A stretch of DNA of 64,000 bases from Mycobacteriales bacterium (GTDB lineage Bacteria; Actinomycetota; Actinomycetes; Mycobacteriales; SCTD01). Positions within the stretch are counted from its first letter, which is position 1, and each line of letters opens with the position of its first letter. Location: the NCBI GenBank assembly GCA_030697205.1, contig JAUYQP010000034.1:62001-126000 (forward strand). Reading direction: 5' to 3'. Positions 1 through 7,068 of the stretch are shown in pieces. The translations under genes were made by a program, and so were the position numbers. Under the pieces are notes generated by a model. The model did no database searches. It saw nothing but the letters and a program-made list of their open reading frames with translations, and had not been told where the DNA came from.

Positions 1-118
1 GCGTCAGGCGTCCCCTCAGGCGGGCACGGCGCGTCGTCCATCCGCGCACTGTCCCGCGCTCCGCAGACGACCGTCCGCGGTTGTCCACACCCCTCGCTCC
101 AGCCCCTGCCCACTACCC

Positions 119-180
119 CCGCTTGTGCGTGGGTGTCGGCGCTACAGGGTCCCGTAGCGCCGACACCGGCGCACAAGCGG
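119..180. terminator. long interrupted inverted repeat, probable terminator hairpin
   Basis: Two perfectly complementary arm pairs form one hairpin: CCGCTTGTGCG (119-129) with 170-180, and GGTGTCGGCGCTAC (132-145) with 154-167. A 2x2 internal mismatch separates them and the loop is 8 nt. There is no T-run on either side, which is common for actinobacterial terminators. It lies just downstream of the leftward small gene at 242-361, so it could end that transcript. A structured RNA or an element end is also possible. Confidence 0.6.
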
Positions 181-241
181 AAGGTTGGGGGGTGGCGGGC
201 GGGGCGGAGCGGGGCGCCGTGCGGGCGGCGCGGTCGGAGGG

Positions 242-361
242 CTACGCGGCGTCGGGGGCGGTGTCGGCGGCTTCGGCGCGCAGGAGCTCCTCGGAGTGCG
301 GCCCGAAGGCCAGGTCCAGCAGCAGCGACAGGGGGATGCCGCTCTCCAGCAGGTCCATCAC
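242..361 (-). CDS. tiny conserved-looking protein, copy A of a repeated family
   Basis: This 39-codon reading frame starts at GTG 361 (or ATG 358) and is preceded by a good Shine-Dalgarno sequence (GAAGGA, 7 nt away). Its core reads DLLESGIPLSLLLDL, followed by an acidic, Ala-rich tail. The same core occurs in two other tiny genes of the window, at 33507-33617 (DLLEHGVPLTLLLDL) and 34889-35035 (RLLAAGVPLTLLIDL), which makes chance coding unlikely. Unlike those copies, no partner gene overlaps its stop; a hairpin at 119-180 follows instead. The core could be an amphipathic helix with a short hydrophobic face. I do not recognise the family and assign no function. Confidence 0.6.
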   Translation of the reverse strand: MMDLLESGIPLSLLLDLAFGPHSEELLRAEAADTAPDAA

Positions 362-464
362 AGCAACGTCCTTCGTCTACAGGGCCTCGGGGGAAGGCCC
401 TACAGGGATCGACCACTGCCGCCCCCGTTCCGAAGTACCGACCGGGTGACGCTGCACTCACCCG

Positions 465-470
465 TACATT
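465..470 (+). promoter_or_regulatory. -10 box of a leaderless promoter
   Basis: TACATT ends 7 nt before the GTG at 478 and no Shine-Dalgarno sequence precedes that GTG. This is the TANNNT-N6/7-start arrangement expected for a leaderless actinobacterial mRNA, and it recurs elsewhere in the window. Confidence 0.55.
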
Positions 471-477
471 CCTCCAT

Positions 478-900
478 GTGGCCCATGGGAACGCGCGCCT
501 CTGGGTCATCAGCGGGTGGTTCGCGGCCTCTGCCCTCGTGACGGCGTGGTTCGCGACCGGTCACGCGAGCGCCCCGGACGACGGCCTGCTGCAGCTCGAC
601 GTCTTCACCTTGTCCGAGCGGGTCGACGGCCTCGACGCCGTCGACGGCCGCCCCACGATGGTGGTCGTCCCCGGCAGGGGATGCCCCGCGCGGACAGCGC
701 GCCTGTCGTCGTACCCCGTGGTCCTGCGCCAGGACCTCGCCCGTGTCCTCGCCCTGCCACGCGCTGCCACGACGTGCCAGCCCGGCTACGTCCTGCTCGA
801 CGGCAGTGGCACGGTCCGCTACCGCACCTACGACCCCGGCTGGGCCGAGCACGCCGAGGAGCAGGAGATCTTGCTCGAGCACCTGGACGACCACGGATGA
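478..900 (+). CDS. membrane-anchored thioredoxin-fold-like protein
   Basis: The protein is 140 aa from GTG 478, a start supported by the -10 box 7 nt upstream; a longer open frame upstream has no such support. Residues about 8-25 form one hydrophobic signal-anchor. The following domain resembles the redoxin/TlpA fold: a beta strand TMVVVPGRGC sits where these proteins carry the redox motif, and a later segment (GYVLLDGSGTVRYR) looks like the typical central strands. A CxxC pair is not visible; single cysteines sit in GRGCPA and TTCQPG, so redox activity is doubtful. It overlaps the next gene by 4 bp (ATGA), suggesting translational coupling. The role is unknown. Confidence 0.6.
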   Translation: MAHGNARLWVISGWFAASALVTAWFATGHASAPDDGLLQLDVFTLSERVDGLDAVDGRPTMVVVPGRGCPARTARLSSYPVVLRQDLARVLALPRAATTCQPGYVLLDGSGTVRYRTYDPGWAEHAEEQEILLEHLDDHG

Positions 901-1427
901 GTCCCCGGAGCGCCGCCCGCTGGGCCGCCGTCGCAGGGATCGTGGCAGGCATCGTGGCACTGCAGTACGGCATTGCCACCGCCTACCACTCCCGTGGCAC
1001 GTGGTGGCACTACCTGCTCCACCAGCAGGTCGGCTGGGGGCTCGGTCTGGCAGTCGGTGCCACGGTCATGGTGACGACCCGCCGGTGGGTCAACCCGCTC
1101 GGCGCCGCGCTCGCCGGCCAGCTGCTGAGCATCGCGCCCGACCTCGCCTTCCGCTACCTGCGGATGCCGCACGACCCGCTCATGGACGTCTTCGCCGGCC
1201 ACATCTCGATCCACCGCGGCCTCAGCCCGGTGCTGGTCACGTGGGCCTTCCTCACGCTCGGCTGCGCGGCCTGGCTCCTGGCCTCGGTACGACGCGACCG
1301 CTCCGCGGTCGGGGCCGCCGCGCTGGCCGCCCTGCTGCTGACCGTCGCCTGCCTGACGGCCGACCCGCTGCCCGAGCGGCTGGCCGACTTCCCTTCCGAC
1401 AGCACCCCAGTAGCATTCCCATCTTGA
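897..1427 (+). CDS. multi-pass membrane protein of unknown function
   Basis: This is a 176-aa protein with about four to five hydrophobic segments. ATG 897 overlaps the stop of the preceding gene. The second and third segments are separated by a loop with several His and Asp residues (FRYLRMPHDPLMDVFAGHIS), which faintly recalls membrane metal-dependent hydrolases. I cannot place it in a family. The coupling to the thioredoxin-fold-like gene suggests the two act together at the membrane. Confidence 0.65.
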   Translation: MSPRSAARWAAVAGIVAGIVALQYGIATAYHSRGTWWHYLLHQQVGWGLGLAVGATVMVTTRRWVNPLGAALAGQLLSIAPDLAFRYLRMPHDPLMDVFAGHISIHRGLSPVLVTWAFLTLGCAAWLLASVRRDRSAVGAAALAALLLTVACLTADPLPERLADFPSDSTPVAFPS

Positions 1428-1456
1428 TGGTAGCCTCATGGTATGAGAACTACCAT
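1427..1456 (+). promoter_or_regulatory. operator dyad and leaderless promoter of the vapBC-type pair
   Basis: A nested dyad is centred on the promoter and start codon. ATGGTAG (1427-1433) mirrors CTACCAT (1450-1456), and CTCAT (1435-1439) mirrors ATGAG (1443-1447). The -10 box TAGCCT (1431-1436) lies 6 nt before ATG 1443. A dimeric AbrB-fold antitoxin bound here would block its own transcription, as is usual for this class of toxin-antitoxin operon. Confidence 0.75.
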
Positions 1457-1676
1457 CGACAGGGCCGGACGGCTCGTCGTGCCCAAGGAGCTACGTGACC
1501 GCATAGGGCTCGTCCCGGGCGAGGTCGAGATCGAACTCGACGGCGCAGCGCTGCGGCTCGCGCCCGTCGCCGCTGACCGCGTGCACGAGATCGGTGGCCG
1601 CCTCGTCGTGAGCAAGACCGGGGTGCCGTTGTCCGACGACGACGTGCGGGCTCTGCGCGATGCCGACCGTCGCTGA
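1443..1676 (+). CDS. AbrB/MazE-fold antitoxin (VapB type)
   Basis: This 77-aa protein has the swapped-hairpin AbrB DNA-binding domain at its N-terminus: RTTIDRAGRLVVPKELRDRI is the characteristic loop and strand pattern. The C-terminal part (SDDDVRALRDADRR) is the acidic toxin-binding tail. It overlaps the PIN-domain toxin gene by 17 bp. The operator dyad covering its start indicates autorepression. By family knowledge the C-terminal tail neutralises the RNase. Length and order (antitoxin first) are typical. Confidence 0.85.
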   Translation: MRTTIDRAGRLVVPKELRDRIGLVPGEVEIELDGAALRLAPVAADRVHEIGGRLVVSKTGVPLSDDDVRALRDADRR

Positions 1677-2097
1677 GCTGCCGCTGCCGCTGCTGCTACT
1701 GGACACCAGCGTCGCCGTCCCGTGGCTCGTTGAGGATCACGAGAGCCACGTCGCCGTCGTGGAGGCTCTGCACAGCCGCGTCCTGGGGCTCGCCGGCCAC
1801 GCCGCTTTCGAGACGTTCTCGGTCCTGACACGGCTGCCCGGCGACCAGCGGGTCAGCCCCGCCGTGGCCGCTGCTTTGCTAGCGCGCGGCTTCCCCGAGA
1901 CCCGCCACCTCAGCTCCGAGCGCTCGACAGCCCTCCTCGACTCCTTCAGCCGACTGCGGGTCTCGGGCGGTTCGGTCTACGACGCCCTCGTCGCAGCCGC
2001 GGCCGTGGAGCACGGCCTCACGCTTGTCAGCCGCGACGCGCGTGCGCTCGCGACCTATGACGCCGTGGGCGCAGAGGTGCGCTACCTCGACGGCTGA
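1660..2097 (+). CDS. PIN-domain ribonuclease toxin (VapC type)
   Basis: This 145-aa PIN protein shows the acidic metal-binding residues in order: Asp15 in LLLDTSVAV, Glu51 in HAAFETFSVLTRLP, an Asp in VYDALVAAAA and an Asp in LVSRDARAL. These coordinate Mg/Mn for endonucleolytic cleavage of RNA, often tRNA, in the VapC family. It is translationally coupled to the upstream antitoxin by a 17-bp overlap. All four sites are intact, so an active toxin is likely. The RNA target cannot be read from sequence. Confidence 0.85.
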   Translation: MPTVAELPLPLLLLDTSVAVPWLVEDHESHVAVVEALHSRVLGLAGHAAFETFSVLTRLPGDQRVSPAVAAALLARGFPETRHLSSERSTALLDSFSRLRVSGGSVYDALVAAAAVEHGLTLVSRDARALATYDAVGAEVRYLDG

Positions 2098-2231
2098 CCG
2101 GCTCGGTCCAGCGCTTCCCAGTGCTCGTCCTCGAGGTGCCCGCTGCGGCAGATCGCCGCGGTCAGCAGCAGCGCCACGACGGAGAGCACGAGCCAGAGCG
2201 AGAGCACCCACGGGAGCACCGACAGCACCAT
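2082..2231 (-). CDS. small single-pass membrane protein
   Basis: This 49-aa protein starts at ATG 2231, chosen because GGAGG lies 5 nt upstream; an in-frame upstream ATG (2285) has no such site. Residues 2-27 form one transmembrane helix (LSLWLVLSVVALLLTAAIC), followed by a short charged tail. It converges on the toxin gene and overlaps its 3' end by 16 bp. No family is recognised. Confidence 0.5.
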   Translation of the reverse strand: MVLSVLPWVLSLWLVLSVVALLLTAAICRSGHLEDEHWEALDRAGQPSR

Positions 2232-2798
2232 GGCGACCTCCAGGTCAGCGGACCACTGTCCGCCTTCGCGGTCCCATCGGCGCATGACACGCCGGCGTGA
2301 GCGACCCGCGGATTTTCCGATGACAGACCCGGGATCGCGTCGTACCGTGGTCTCACACGGGAGAGGAGGTGGTCCAGAATCAGTACTTCTGGGACTCGTG
2401 AGGTGGCTGTCCGCTAGGACGCCGTAGCAAGGACAGCTTGCTGGATCACCGCGCGCCTTCTACGGGCGTCACGGCGACTCCAACGACAGGCACCAGACCC
2501 CCGGGCGCCGGCCCAGTCCGACCGGCCCTCACCACCAGGTGAGGAAGCGCCCGGGGGTTCGCCATGTCCACACCATGCCCGCTCCGCACGCCAGATGGCT
2601 GACGCCAGGGCCGCCTGCCACATGGTCGGCTGCCGTACGAAGCAGCACCGAGTGTCCTCATGGAGTTCGACCACGTCACCGGCACCGGAAGCGAGACGTC
2701 GGTCGACAGCTCCGCGACGCAGGCATCCTGCAGCGTCTGCTCGGCTAGGGTCTGCGCCACCCGACTCACTGGCGCGAAGCAGACGGAGGTAAGGGCAC
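2232..2798. other. gene-poor region with two hairpins ahead of the polysaccharide operon
   Basis: I see no convincing gene in this stretch of over 500 bp. It holds a possible ten-codon leader ORF at 2369-2401 (ending in Tyr-Phe-Trp-Asp-Ser), a 7-bp stem-loop (2406-2412 with 2431-2437), and a larger compound hairpin (2498-2557). A strong Shine-Dalgarno sequence (GGAGGT, 2785-2790) closes the region just before the first operon gene. It could be a long structured 5' leader. Confidence 0.4.
2498..2557. terminator. compound hairpin in the operon leader
   Basis: The outer stem pairs CCCCCGGGCGC (2498-2508) with 2547-2557. An inner stem pairs CCTCACC (2527-2533) with GGTGAGG (2538-2544) around a 4-nt loop. 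There is no T-run. It may be an intrinsic terminator, an attenuator or a bidirectional boundary. Confidence 0.45.
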
Positions 2799-3779
2799 GT
2801 GGTGGCGGAAGCGCGCCCTCAGAAGGCAGGATTGACCACCACCGTGGTCATCCGGTGCCTCAACGAGGAGGAGCACATCGGCCGGCTGCTGACCGGCCTT
2901 TCCCGGCAGGCCGTACCCCCGGACCAGGTGGTCGTCGTGGACTCGGGCTCCACCGACGCCACCCTCGACATCGCTCGGCGGTTCGACGCCGAGGTCCACC
3001 ACATCGCCCCTGAGTCGTTCTCGTTCGGGAGGGCTCTCAACGTCGGCTGCCGGGCTGCCACTGGCGACGTGCTGCTCTTCGTGTCAGCTCACGTCTACCC
3101 GGTGCACACCTCCTGGCTGCAGGACATGGTGGCTCCCTTCGTCGACCCGGCCGTAGCCCTGTCGTACGGCCGCCAGATCGGCAACGAGCAGACCCGCTTC
3201 AGCGAGCACCGCATCCTCGACCGCTGGTTCCCGCCGCGCAGCGACCCGGCGCAGCGCCACCCCTTCTGCAACAACGCCAACGCCGCGGTGCGCCGTTCGC
3301 TGTGGGAGAGCTGGCCCTACGACGAGGAGTTGACCGGCCTGGAGGACCTCGCCTGGGCGAAGAACGCGATCGAGCACGGTCACAAGGTGGCCTACATCGC
3401 CAGCGCACCTGTCGTCCACGCGCACCGGGAGACCTTCTTGCAGGTCGCCAACCGCTACCGGCGCGAGGCGATCGCGCACAAGGCGATCTACGAGGACCAG
3501 GAGATGCCTGCCGGGGAGGCGGCCTGGCTGGCGCTCCTCAACGCCGGCAGCGACCTAGCCCACGCGACTCGGGAGCGGCGACTCCGGGAGGCTGGCGACA
3601 TCTTGTCCTTCCGGACCGCGCAGTTCCTGGGCACATATCAGGGCTTCCAGCAGGCCGGTCCGGTCCGGGCGGACCTCAAGCGGCGCTTCTACTATCCAGC
3701 CGCTGTCCGCCCCGGCGCGCGCGATCTGGGAACCGACCGTGTCATCGACTACGGAGCGACCCCCGAGGAGGGCGCGTGA
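2799..3779 (+). CDS. family 2 glycosyltransferase
   Basis: This 326-aa GT-A enzyme transfers a sugar from a nucleotide donor to a growing surface glycan. The N-terminal nucleotide-binding region is clear: VVIRCLNEEEHIGRLL, then VVVDSGSTDATLDIA. A central acidic acceptor region (LTGLEDLAWAK) with the ED pair typical of GT2 follows. The start GTG 2799 has GGAGGT 8 nt upstream. No transmembrane segment is seen, so it probably acts at the inner membrane face. It is the first gene of a run in which every junction overlaps by 4-8 bp. Donor and acceptor are unknown. Confidence 0.85.
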   Translation: MVAEARPQKAGLTTTVVIRCLNEEEHIGRLLTGLSRQAVPPDQVVVVDSGSTDATLDIARRFDAEVHHIAPESFSFGRALNVGCRAATGDVLLFVSAHVYPVHTSWLQDMVAPFVDPAVALSYGRQIGNEQTRFSEHRILDRWFPPRSDPAQRHPFCNNANAAVRRSLWESWPYDEELTGLEDLAWAKNAIEHGHKVAYIASAPVVHAHRETFLQVANRYRREAIAHKAIYEDQEMPAGEAAWLALLNAGSDLAHATRERRLREAGDILSFRTAQFLGTYQGFQQAGPVRADLKRRFYYPAAVRPGARDLGTDRVIDYGATPEEGA

Positions 3780-4450
3780 CGCACATCGTCGGCCTGGTCC
3801 CCATGCGGCACTCGAGCGAGCGCGTGCCAGGGAAGAACTACCGGATCCTCCAGGGGCGGCCGCTGTACCACCATGTCGTACAGGCCCTGCTCGACTCCGG
3901 AGTCGTTGACGAAGTGCTCATCGACACCGACAGCGAGCTCATCGCAGAGGACGCCGCCCGCAACTTCCCGCAGGTTCGGGTCGTCCCTCGGCCTGAGCAC
4001 CTGCTCGGCGGTGAGGTGCCGATGAACGCGATCCTGTTGCACGACGTCACGCTTGCCGAGGCCGACCTCTACCTGCAGACCCACAGCACCAACCCCCTCT
4101 TGCAACCCACGACCGTGCGGCGGGCGGTCGAGGCGCTGATGGCGGCTCCGGAGCACGACAGCCTCTTCGGAGTGACATCGCTCCAGACCCGGCTCTGGTG
4201 GGCCGACGGCACGGCCGTCAACCACGATCCGGCGGTGCTCCTGCGCACGCAAGACCTCCCGGCGGTCTACGAGGAGAACAGCAACATCTACCTCTTCCCC
4301 CGGGATGTCTTGGAGCTCCGCGGCAATAGGATCGGCGAGCGGCCGATGCTCTTCCCCATCGACCGTGCAGAGGCATGGGACATCGATGAGCAGATCGACT
4401 GGGACGTCGTGGAGGCGCTGATGGCGCAGAGGGCGGCGGAGCGTGGCTGA
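3776..4450 (+). CDS. acylneuraminate cytidylyltransferase-like enzyme (CMP-sugar synthetase)
   Basis: This 224-aa protein matches the NeuA family fold and length. The N-terminal CTP-binding loop reads GLVPMRHSSERVPGKNYR, equivalent to the PARGGSKGxPxKN loop of CMP-sialic acid synthetases. Also visible are the acceptor-strand DEVLIDTDSE and a C-terminal segment with IDRAEAWDIDEQIDW, where the family has its metal-binding Asp. The expected reaction is activation of an acidic 3-deoxy sugar with CTP. GTG 3776 overlaps the preceding stop. No sialic acid synthase (NeuB) is found in the window, so the substrate is open. The following two dehydrogenases may make or modify it. Confidence 0.75.
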   Translation: MTHIVGLVPMRHSSERVPGKNYRILQGRPLYHHVVQALLDSGVVDEVLIDTDSELIAEDAARNFPQVRVVPRPEHLLGGEVPMNAILLHDVTLAEADLYLQTHSTNPLLQPTTVRRAVEALMAAPEHDSLFGVTSLQTRLWWADGTAVNHDPAVLLRTQDLPAVYEENSNIYLFPRDVLELRGNRIGERPMLFPIDRAEAWDIDEQIDWDVVEALMAQRAAERG

Positions 4451-5402
4451 CCGGGTCCTCATCACCTGCCCGCAGATGGGCGTGAGCTTTCCCCAGTTCG
4501 CGCACCGCTTCCAGTCGCAGGGCGTCCTCGTCGACCTGCCCGAGGTGGTCCAAGCGCTGTCGGAAGCCGAGCTGCTGGACGTGATCGACCGCTACGACGG
4601 CGTCATCGCAGGCGACGACCAGTTCACGGCGGCTGTCTTGGAAAAGGCCGCGGGTCGACTGAGGATCCTGTCCAAGTGGGGGGTCGGCGTCGACGGCATC
4701 GACCGCGACGCCGCTGACCGTCTCGGCATCCTCGTCACCAACACCCCGGGCACCTTCGACGGCGAGGTCGCCGATGTCTGCGTCGGCTACCTCGTCATGC
4801 TCGCGCGACAACTGCACGTGCTCGACGCTGGCATCCGGGGCGGCAGCTGGCCGAAGGTCGAAGGAACGTCGCTCGGCGGAAAGGCGCTCGGCGTGGTCGG
4901 GCTCGGCGGTATCGGCTTCGCGCTGTGCAAGAGGGCCCTCGCCATGGACATGCGGGTGCTCGGCGTCGATGCCGACCCTGCGATGCGCGAGCGCGCTGCG
5001 GCCGCAGGGGTCATCGTGCGCGAACTGGACGAGGTCCTGCCCGAGGTCGACTTCCTCAGCCTCAACTGCCCGCTGACCGCCGCCACCCGCCATCTGCTTG
5101 ACGCGCACTCGCTGTCTCGCATGAAACGGGGTGCCCGCATCATCAACACGGGTCGTGGGCCGCTGATAGACGAGCTTGCCCTGGTCGAGGCCCTGCGTTC
5201 CGGGCAGGTCGGCGGTGCCGCCCTTGACGTCTTCGAGACCGAGCCGCTCCCCTCCGACAGCCCGCTGCGCGACCTGCCCAGGGTCATCTTGGGCTCCCAC
5301 AACGGCAGCAACACCGCGGAAGGAGTGGCCCGAGTCAGTGCCCGCGCGGTCGACAACCTGCTCGCGGGCCTCCGGGCCGAGCGGACCGGGCCCGCCGCGT
5401 GA
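4443..5402 (+). CDS. D-isomer-specific 2-hydroxyacid dehydrogenase
   Basis: This 319-aa NAD-dependent enzyme is of the phosphoglycerate dehydrogenase-like family. The Rossmann motif is VVGLGGIG. The catalytic Arg lies in INTGRGPLIDE, the Glu in LDVFETEPLP, and the His in GSHNGSNT. It interconverts a 2-hydroxy and a 2-keto acid. In a sugar locus beside a CMP-sugar synthetase it may act on a sugar acid rather than in serine synthesis. It lacks the C-terminal regulatory domains of SerA. GTG 4443 overlaps the cytidylyltransferase by 8 bp. Confidence 0.8.
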   Translation: MADRVLITCPQMGVSFPQFAHRFQSQGVLVDLPEVVQALSEAELLDVIDRYDGVIAGDDQFTAAVLEKAAGRLRILSKWGVGVDGIDRDAADRLGILVTNTPGTFDGEVADVCVGYLVMLARQLHVLDAGIRGGSWPKVEGTSLGGKALGVVGLGGIGFALCKRALAMDMRVLGVDADPAMRERAAAAGVIVRELDEVLPEVDFLSLNCPLTAATRHLLDAHSLSRMKRGARIINTGRGPLIDELALVEALRSGQVGGAALDVFETEPLPSDSPLRDLPRVILGSHNGSNTAEGVARVSARAVDNLLAGLRAERTGPAA

Positions 5403-6121
5403 CCCGGACCGCCGTCGTCACCGGGTGTGAGGGCGGCATCGGATCAGCCGTCGTGATGCTCCTGCGCGAGCAGGGCTGGCGGGTCGTGGGCCTTGACCGC
5501 TCTGGGGTGCCGGCGCTCGCCGGGACACACCGTCGGATCGACGTCGACCTGACCGACCCGGCGGACGTCACCCGGGCGGTGGAGCTGCTGGCCGAGGAGG
5601 CGCCCGCCGGTCTCGTCAACAACGCGGCCGAGCAGATCTTGCGGCCGCTACGCGACCTGACGGCGAGCGAGCTCTCGTCGGTCCTCCAGGTCAACGTGGT
5701 CGCTCCGCACCAGCTGACGGCTCGGCTGGCAAACACACTCGAAGCGGTGGTGAACGTCGCTTCCGTGCACGCACTCGCGACAACGGACCAGATGGCCAGC
5801 TACGCAACCAGCAAGGCGGCACTGGTGTCCTACTCGCGCGCAGCGGCGGTAGAGCTCGGGCCCCGCACCCGTGTCAATGCGGTGCTCCCCGGCGCAACGG
5901 ACACCCCCATGCTGCGAGCTGGCTGGGACCGCGACAGCACACGCACACCACAGCAAGCACTCGCCGCGCTGGAGTCACGCACACCTCTCGCACGCATCGC
6001 AGGACCGCGGGAGATCGCCCACACGGTGGCTTTCCTGCTCGACGACGAGCGCAGCGGGTTCATCACAGGGCAGTCGTTCGTCGTGGATGGCGGCGTGACG
6101 GCGAGGCTGGCCTCGGAGTGA
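5399..6121 (+). CDS. short-chain dehydrogenase/reductase
   Basis: This classical SDR of 240 aa has a cofactor motif variant of TGxxxGxG (VVTGCEGGIGSAV), the NNAAE segment, a catalytic Ser in NVASVHA, and YATSK (Tyr and Lys of the active site). The C-terminal FITGQSFVVDGG is typical of the family. It reduces or oxidises a carbonyl with NAD(P)H. GTG 5399 overlaps the dehydrogenase stop by 4 bp, so the cytidylyltransferase, hydroxyacid dehydrogenase and SDR are a coupled three-enzyme block. The substrate is unknown, presumably an intermediate of the CMP-activated sugar. Confidence 0.82.
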   Translation: MTRTAVVTGCEGGIGSAVVMLLREQGWRVVGLDRSGVPALAGTHRRIDVDLTDPADVTRAVELLAEEAPAGLVNNAAEQILRPLRDLTASELSSVLQVNVVAPHQLTARLANTLEAVVNVASVHALATTDQMASYATSKAALVSYSRAAAVELGPRTRVNAVLPGATDTPMLRAGWDRDSTRTPQQALAALESRTPLARIAGPREIAHTVAFLLDDERSGFITGQSFVVDGGVTARLASE

Positions 6122-7068
6122 GCGACGTGGTGTTCGTCTCATGGGTGCACCACGGGCGCAGCTCAGACCTGGCAGAGCGGCTCGGGGCCACCCCTGTCTT
6201 CATCACCTCCGACGCGCGCCGCACGCCAGCGACCGCGTTGTGGCGCTGGACCGTACAGCTGAGTCGGACCATCGCGCTGCTGATGAGACTGCGGCCCAGG
6301 TGCCTCGTCGTGATGGCCCCCCCAATACCTCTCGTCGCGCTCGCGGTCCTGTATCGGCGACTGCCCGGGCGTCGCCTCGCCATCGACGCGCACACCGGTG
6401 CGGTCCTGCGGATGCACTACGGAAACCGACCCAACCGCGTGCTCCCGCTTCTCGCCCGGCACTCCGACGCCGTCATCGTCACCAACGCGCCACTTGCCGG
6501 TCATGTGGAGCGAGCGGGGACATCCGTGCTCGTTCTCCACGACCCGCCGGCACGAGCTGCGCCTGCCGAGGACCCGGACGGCTCCGTGCTGTTCCCCTGC
6601 GCCTGGGCACCCGACGAGCCGCTGGCGGCCGTGGCCGAGGCTGCGAGGTCGATACCGCGAACGCCGTTCGTGTTGACGGGGACGCCGCGCGGCGCCGGCG
6701 CGCAGCTGGACTGGCCACCTAACGTGACCTTGACGGGTTGGCTCCCTGACGAGGACTACGCCAGCCACCTGGCAAGGTGCTCGGTGGTGCTCGCCCTGAC
6801 GACGCGGGAGCACACCATGCAGCGCGCGGGCTACGAGGCCTTGGCCGCGGGCAAGCCGCTCGTCGCAAGCGCAACTACCGCGCTGCGCACCTGGTTCGCG
6901 GGTGGGACGATCTTCGCCGAGCACAGTGCGGCCGATCTCACCGCGGCGGTGACCACGGCACTGGAGCGGGCCGACGAGCTGACCGAGCAGATGGTTGCGC
7001 TGCGTGCGGTGCGCGCGGACGACTTCGAGCGCGACCTCAGCGCGGTGCGCGCCGCCCTCGCGCTCTGA
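6118..7068 (+). CDS. GT4-like (GT-B fold) glycosyltransferase
   Basis: This 316-aa protein has a GT-B layout. The N-terminal Rossmann half includes VVFVSWVHHGRSSDLAERLG. The C-terminal donor-binding half has the pattern LTGWLPDEDYASHLARCSVVL followed, after a gap, by AGYEALAAGKPLVAS, which is where GT4 enzymes hold the EX7E-type donor motif. It is the last gene of the overlapping rightward operon, starting at GTG 6118. Its 3' end overlaps the convergent GT2 gene by 32 bp. Specificity is unknown. Confidence 0.72.
   Translation: MSDVVFVSWVHHGRSSDLAERLGATPVFITSDARRTPATALWRWTVQLSRTIALLMRLRPRCLVVMAPPIPLVALAVLYRRLPGRRLAIDAHTGAVLRMHYGNRPNRVLPLLARHSDAVIVTNAPLAGHVERAGTSVLVLHDPPARAAPAEDPDGSVLFPCAWAPDEPLAAVAEAARSIPRTPFVLTGTPRGAGAQLDWPPNVTLTGWLPDEDYASHLARCSVVLALTTREHTMQRAGYEALAAGKPLVASATTALRTWFAGGTIFAEHSAADLTAAVTTALERADELTEQMVALRAVRADDFERDLSAVRAALAL

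Noticed and set aside
81-89. TTGTCCACA, identical to the actinobacterial DnaA-box consensus
   Set aside because: Single site without neighbouring boxes, AT-rich unwinding region or dnaA/dnaN genes; chance occurrence is likely.
381-401. 7-bp hairpin AGGGCCT/AGGCCCT
   Set aside because: Short and in a GC-rich spacer; no gene end close enough to call it a terminator.
133-477. Longer N-terminal extension of the thioredoxin-fold-like protein
   Set aside because: Arg/Pro-rich shadow of the hairpin and tiny gene; the start at 478 has a well-placed -10 box.
2660-2700. TTCGA-containing stretch resembling a tRNA T-loop
   Set aside because: No acceptor stem, anticodon arm or CCA context could be folded around it.
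2414-2769. Leftward frames of 80-107 aa in the region before the first operon
   Set aside because: No ribosome site, no recognisable family and composition typical of GC-rich antisense frames.
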